DNA from: Chloroflexi bacterium TSY
GTDB taxonomy: Bacteria > Chloroflexota > Anaerolineae > Caldilineales > Caldilineaceae
DNA: 48,285 nucleotides
Assembly (NCBI GenBank): GCA_019217005.1
Contig: JAHBNG010000117.1
Span: 1 to 48,285 of the forward strand
Direction of reading: 5' to 3'
This document shows, piece by piece, positions 44,789 to 48,285 of the stretch. Below the pieces are notes generated by a model. The model saw nothing but the letters and a program-made list of their open reading frames with translations. It was not told the origin of the DNA and searched no databases. Position numbers and translations under genes: made by a program. Numbering within the stretch: the stretch's first letter is position 1; each line of letters opens with the position of its first letter.

Positions 44789-45685
44789 ATGGCAAAGACG
44801 GCACAAGCGAATCAATCTATATCTGAACCTGTAGCTTCACTTTTTGGCGGGAAGAAACGACCATGGCTCCGCAGTATCGTTAACCACTCGGTTCTGTTAG
44901 TTGGCAGCATATTCTTTATTGTCCCATTACTATTCATGCTCTCGACGTCACTCAAACGCATGGCGCAGATTGCCCAATTTCCACCAGAACTCATTCCGGA
45001 TCCCTTTATCTGGCTCAACTACCCCGACGTCTTCCTCTATGCCCCCATGCATAAATATCTGCTAAACACAATCTTTCTGGTGATTCCAGCGATCCTGGGT
45101 GCCGTACTGACCTCATCTCTCGCCGCCTATGCTTTTGCACGGCTACGCGCACCGGGCAAAAACTTCATCTTTATGATGGTGCTCTCCACGATGATGTTGC
45201 CAGCCATCGTCACCATGATTCCGACCTACATTCTCTTTGCGAAACTTGGTTGGATCGGCACGTTTCGACCGCTCACCATTCCCCCATTGGCCGGCAGCGC
45301 TTTCTTCGTCTTTCTGATGCGCCAGTTCTTTATGACCATCCCGCGGGAGTTGGAAGATGCAGCACTGATCGATGGCTGTAGCCGTGTCCGCATCTATACC
45401 AACATTGTGCTCCCGCTTGCCAAACCCGTCCTGGCAACGGTCACTATCTTTGCCTTTATGGGGGCCTGGAACGAATATTTAGGACCGCTCATCTATCTGG
45501 GCAACCAAGAGCAATATACACTTTCCTTAGGCTTACAAGTCTTCATTAGCTCACAGCAGCGCCGAGCCGAGTGGGGAATGATGATGGCAGCGTCAACCAT
45601 GATGGTGATGCCCGTGATCATGCTCTTCTTCTTCGCCCAAAAACAGTTTGTACAAGGGATTACCCTGACAGGGATTAAAGGGTAG
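44789..45685 (+). CDS. Sugar ABC transporter permease, MalG/UgpE type
   Basis: 298 residues from ATG 44789 (MAKTAQANQSISEP); an upstream ATG at 44735 lies next to the palindromic repeat and is less likely. Six membrane segments; LLFMLSTSLKRMAQIAQFPP after the first, EAA loop PRELEDAALIDGCSRVRIYTNIVLPLAKPV, and ending FVQGITLTGIKG. It completes the importer with the MalF-type permease at 43147. The homologous but IS-split gene at 925 has the same C-terminus. Confidence 0.92.
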   Translation: MAKTAQANQSISEPVASLFGGKKRPWLRSIVNHSVLLVGSIFFIVPLLFMLSTSLKRMAQIAQFPPELIPDPFIWLNYPDVFLYAPMHKYLLNTIFLVIPAILGAVLTSSLAAYAFARLRAPGKNFIFMMVLSTMMLPAIVTMIPTYILFAKLGWIGTFRPLTIPPLAGSAFFVFLMRQFFMTIPRELEDAALIDGCSRVRIYTNIVLPLAKPVLATVTIFAFMGAWNEYLGPLIYLGNQEQYTLSLGLQVFISSQQRRAEWGMMMAASTMMVMPVIMLFFFAQKQFVQGITLTGIKG

Positions 45686-45713
45686 TTCAGTTGCACGTAT
45701 CAAAAATCGCCTA

Positions 45714-45743
45714 TTGACAAATCGTTCCTCAGTGTGATACCCT
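45714..45743 (+). promoter_or_regulatory. Candidate sigma70-like promoter
   Basis: TTGACA (45714-45719), 18-base spacer, TACCCT (45738-45743). It stands ~65 bases upstream of the small ORF at 45807. The -35 box is consensus, the -10 box is weak. Confidence 0.45.
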
Positions 45744-45806
45744 AAGTCCAATTGACCTATTATGAACTTATCATAGATGCAGTCTCTCTGCAAGGAGGTG
45801 TTCACC

Positions 45807-45872
45807 ATGAATACAAAAGAATATGGATATACACCTACAGTTGTCGGGAGACTTGTGAATTTCCTTGTGTAG
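45807..45872 (+). CDS. Putative 21-residue peptide ORF with strong ribosome site
   Basis: MNTKEYGYTPTVVGRLVNFL plus a final Val, preceded by a perfect AAGGAGGTG at the right spacing (7-8 bases). A candidate promoter lies upstream and a Rho-independent terminator 52 bases downstream, so the ORF sits in its own ~220-base transcription unit. The C-terminal half is hydrophobic. It may be a small membrane peptide, a leader peptide, or incidental. No family recognised. Confidence 0.45.
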   Translation: MNTKEYGYTPTVVGRLVNFLV

Positions 45873-45923
45873 AAATCACGTAATATTTGCCGAGTGAAGT
45901 TCCGTATAAGAGAATTCGTTTTT

Positions 45924-45960
45924 GAACAGCCACGGTGTATAGTCACCTCGTGGCTGTTTT
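45924..45960 (+). terminator. Rho-independent terminator
   Basis: AACAGCCACG pairs with CGTGGCTGTT around GTGTATAGTCACCT, followed by TTT. It closes the unit containing the 21-residue ORF. Confidence 0.85.
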
Positions 45961-46134
45961 TGATCTGAACCATTTTCGAACAATGCCGCGTTGAATATTG
46001 AGCCAACAGTCCATTCACTCGTAGGTCGCCCTCTGTTGCAAGCGACTACGTCGTGAACAGTCAACGAGCATCCACGTTGCTTTGATAGGACGACCTACAA
46101 GTACTTTGGTCAAACCTAATATTTGCTCTTTTTC

Positions 46135-46184
46135 AAAGAACCAGTCAAGAGGTGTTAAACCTATTCTTGGCTGGTTCTTTTTTT
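46135..46184 (+). terminator. Second Rho-independent terminator
   Basis: AAAGAACCAGTCAAGA and TCTTGGCTGGTTCTTT form a long stem around a 14-base loop, followed by TTTT. It lies ~190 bases upstream of the methyltransferase gene. A hairpin (GTAGGTCG at 46021 with CGACCTAC at 46091) precedes it, so a short RNA between the two terminators is possible. Confidence 0.85.
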
Positions 46185-46229
46185 GTCTAGAAAGGCAATA
46201 GAAAAAATCGAGGCTCTTTGGGAATTCAT

Positions 46230-46343
46230 GTGGTTAACAAAGGCGAGGAAGATCAGCGCCGGTTGCGTGACGAAGTCGTATCGCTTGTACTGAGTTTGTA
46301 TCGAAGTGAAACCCAAGCGGGTCTGCCACTAAGATCCTGTTGA
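46230..46343 (+). CDS. Possible 37-residue ORF upstream of the methyltransferase
   Basis: The GTG at 46230 reads VVNKGEEDQRRLRDEVVSLV then LSLYRSETQAGLPLRSC (first residue Met if used). It is helical and charged, with heptad-like spacing. No clear ribosome site. It is 30 bases before the methyltransferase start, so co-transcription is plausible. Weakly supported. Confidence 0.25.
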   Translation: MVNKGEEDQRRLRDEVVSLVLSLYRSETQAGLPLRSC

Positions 46344-46373
46344 GCCACAATTTGAAGTCAAAGGAGCATGTGA

Positions 46374-48143
46374 ATGGAATTAAGATTGGCAACGATTTTA
46401 TCTCGCACTGACGCCAAATGTCAGGTGCAACTGCTGGACAATCATGCCCTAGAAGGCAATTCAGTCTTGGATCATTTGGCCGTGGAAGCAGTTTATGCCC
46501 AGCCTCTCATTGAGTATGGCATCTCGATCAAACCGCAAGATTTGGTTGTGGTTGATAGTCAGACGAAGCCGATCCGCGTGGTCTGGCGTGCAGAATGGGT
46601 CAAAATTGTTCGCCTGGAACAAGAAGTGGCCTTCATTGATGACGGAGTCTCGCAATCCCGCACGATACCGTGCCCAGAAGCATTGGCCTCCACGCTGGCG
46701 GTTGGTGATGCGATCTATATCGTCGAAAACAGATTTATTGCCTATGCAACGCCCGATGGTCCAGCCGATCCTGACCGAATTTGTGACCTACAATTTCCGG
46801 CGATCGAAGCAATGTATCAAAGTCTTGGCGCTGATCGACCCTGGATGAAGACCTTTCTACAGATGGAGAACGCGCGTACCACAGAATTACCACCTGAATT
46901 CCAACAGGACGACGTGCGCTATCCAGAATCGCTCGTTGAATACTTTTTGCGACAGTTCACACACAAGGGTGACATCGTCTTTGATCCTTTTGCTGGCTAT
47001 GGCACGACATTGGTCGCAGCCGAAACACTGGATCGAATTCCTTACGGGATTGAATTTGACGCAGCGAGAGCCGACTATGTTCGCTCTCGCCTGAGACAAC
47101 CGGACAACTTGATCCACGGAGACTCTCGAAAGTTGGCAACCTATGAACTGCCCCTGTTCGATTTTGTGATGACATCGCCACCCTATATGGGCAAATCAGA
47201 TCCAGAAGATCCTTTTACCAATTATGCAAGTGAAGGTGATGGTTATGAGGCATATCTACGTGACCTACAGCGCATCTTTGCGCAGGTGAAAGATTACATG
47301 AAACCAGGGGCCAAAGCCGTCGTCGAAGTGGCCAACCTGAAACGTTCAGACGATGTCACCATGTTGGCTTGGGATATTGCCCGTTCGTTGGCAGAGGTTC
47401 TTCACTTTGAGGGAGAAATCGTTGTCGGTTGGGACCTGTATGGGTACGGCTATGACCATAGCTATTGCTTGGTATTCAGCAAGCCAAAGCTTTCTTTTGA
47501 TACAAACAGCCCCAAGGAAATCGTTGCTCAGGGCTATGACCAAATCCTCGATCGATACCTAGAATGGTCAGAGGAGTTTGATGATGAAGAACGTGCTCGC
47601 TGTCTGTCCATCTTAACTGAGACCCTGAACGACAGATCAGAAGTATTGGAATTGGGCTGCGCGACGGGCGCGGTCATAACTGAACAGCTTGCAGAGCATT
47701 ATCAAGTAACTGGAGTTGATATTTCGGCCAAGCAGATCGATCGCGCGCGGGAGAGGATTCCCAACGCGCGCTTCATTCATGCTGATATGACTCAACTAGA
47801 TTTTCCGCCCAATTGCTTTGACGCCGTTGTGGCCTTGTTTTCAATAATCCACGTACCCAGACAGGAGGAACCCATTCTTCTAAGCAAAATTGCTTCTTGG
47901 TTACGTCCTGGCGGTCTCTTTGTGGCCAGCTTAGGAGCGAATGCTTCGGAAGGTGGGTATGAGGAGGATTGGCTGGGTGCGCCGATGTATTGGAGTCATT
48001 ATGATAGTGCAACAAATGTTCGACTCATTGAAGCAGCCGATCTAGAAATTGTGCTAGCCCAGGAAGAGACGCAAGAGGAATTTGGGGAAGCGGTGACCTT
48101 TCTCTGGATCGTTGCACGGAAGCCAAGTGGCTCGAGCAAATGA
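46374..48143 (+). CDS. Fusion of an N6/N4-type DNA methyltransferase with a class I SAM methyltransferase
   Basis: 589 residues, ATG 46374 behind AAAGGAG. Residues 1-165 are an unassigned, beta-rich N-terminus. Residues ~180-375 are an amino-methyltransferase: SAM motif DPFAGYGTTLVAAE (204-217), then catalytic motif TSPPYMG (267-273), in the order I before IV rather than the beta-class order. Residues ~385-589 form a second, separate Rossmann methyltransferase: VLELGCATGAVITEQL (424-439), GVDISAKQIDRARERI, FIHADMTQLDFPPNCFDAVV and WLRPGGLFVASL. The first part would methylate adenine N6 or cytosine N4 (in DNA, possibly RNA); the second resembles small-molecule methyltransferases. No restriction enzyme or specificity subunit is adjacent, so any DNA modification would be solitary. 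No frameshift at the joint. Confidence 0.82.
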   Translation: MELRLATILSRTDAKCQVQLLDNHALEGNSVLDHLAVEAVYAQPLIEYGISIKPQDLVVVDSQTKPIRVVWRAEWVKIVRLEQEVAFIDDGVSQSRTIPCPEALASTLAVGDAIYIVENRFIAYATPDGPADPDRICDLQFPAIEAMYQSLGADRPWMKTFLQMENARTTELPPEFQQDDVRYPESLVEYFLRQFTHKGDIVFDPFAGYGTTLVAAETLDRIPYGIEFDAARADYVRSRLRQPDNLIHGDSRKLATYELPLFDFVMTSPPYMGKSDPEDPFTNYASEGDGYEAYLRDLQRIFAQVKDYMKPGAKAVVEVANLKRSDDVTMLAWDIARSLAEVLHFEGEIVVGWDLYGYGYDHSYCLVFSKPKLSFDTNSPKEIVAQGYDQILDRYLEWSEEFDDEERARCLSILTETLNDRSEVLELGCATGAVITEQLAEHYQVTGVDISAKQIDRARERIPNARFIHADMTQLDFPPNCFDAVVALFSIIHVPRQEEPILLSKIASWLRPGGLFVASLGANASEGGYEEDWLGAPMYWSHYDSATNVRLIEAADLEIVLAQEETQEEFGEAVTFLWIVARKPSGSSK

Positions 48144-48285
48144 TTATGCCCAGCTTCCAAATGTGCACACAATATCATTCCGATATGACTCAAGTCATGC
48201 ATCGATGGCAAATGAGCCAACAACAGTTGTTATAGATGTTCAGATAATGTTTTTCCACGCAAAACAGTAGCTAGTCAGCATTTCA
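48144..48285. other. 3' end of window, no feature seen
   Basis: 142 bases after the methyltransferase stop. No terminator stem or open frame is evident. Confidence 0.5.

Noticed and set aside
45593..46018. 141-residue open frame on the minus strand
   Set aside because: Overlaps the end of the permease gene antisense and crosses a terminator hairpin; composition is not protein-like.

Overview
The window looks like a chromosomal stretch of a Chloroflexota bacterium, most plausibly a filamentous Anaerolineae/Caldilineales-type organism. This is inferred from gene content: carbohydrate ABC transporters of the Tat/lipoprotein type, a SARP-cyclase-AAA-TPR regulator, a very large secreted GEVED/DUF11 protein ending in FLPLVIR, and WD40 and GluR0-type proteins. 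No rRNA or other phylogenetic marker is present, so the assignment is tentative. One tRNA gene, tRNA-Ser(CGA), was found and no CRISPR array.

Layout. Bases 1-3377: the end of a sugar ABC transporter operon. The first permease is frameshifted and the second is split by a degenerate IS701-like element with a 7-bp target duplication. 3378-9157: a SARP/cyclase/AAA/TPR regulator broken in its BTAD domain, facing a WD40 gene with one nonsense codon. 9472-13089: a small unknown ORF, a serine hydrolase + GNAT pair, and a YdeI-family + DUF1801 pair; DUF1801 is split by a 221-bp MITE. 13164-14494: two copies of a palindromic repeat, the second carrying an IS1595-type element with an exact 8-bp target duplication. 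15286-23087: a ~2,600-residue secreted modular protein whose frame is broken by an 8-bp tandem duplication. 23376-24971: an AAA ATPase fused to a PD-(D/E)XK nuclease-like domain. 25032-37300: an insertion-rich zone with three copies of one 1.5-kb IS, a decayed IS1380-like element holding a nested MITE, a lone xanthine-dehydrogenase-type molybdenum subunit, an O-antigen-ligase-type membrane protein, a small HTH protein and the tRNA. 37361-41141: a GluR0-like glutamate-receptor channel and a three-gene acyl-CoA ligase operon. 41441-45685: a second sugar ABC locus (binding protein, permease, GNAT, palindromic repeat, permease). 45686-48143: a short promoter-peptide-terminator unit and a fusion of a DNA methyltransferase with a second SAM methyltransferase.

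The main theme is genome flux. Five autonomous insertion sequences and at least six kinds of short palindromic non-autonomous elements lie within 48 kb, and at least eight genes are interrupted. Several frameshifts fall in homopolymers and could be sequencing errors. Others (target-site duplications, the 8-bp duplication, the out-of-frame BTAD deletion, TGG to TGA) look like real mutations. Among intact genes, the methyltransferase fusion, the GluR0-type channel, the ATPase-nuclease and the isolated 21-codon transcription unit deserve most attention.
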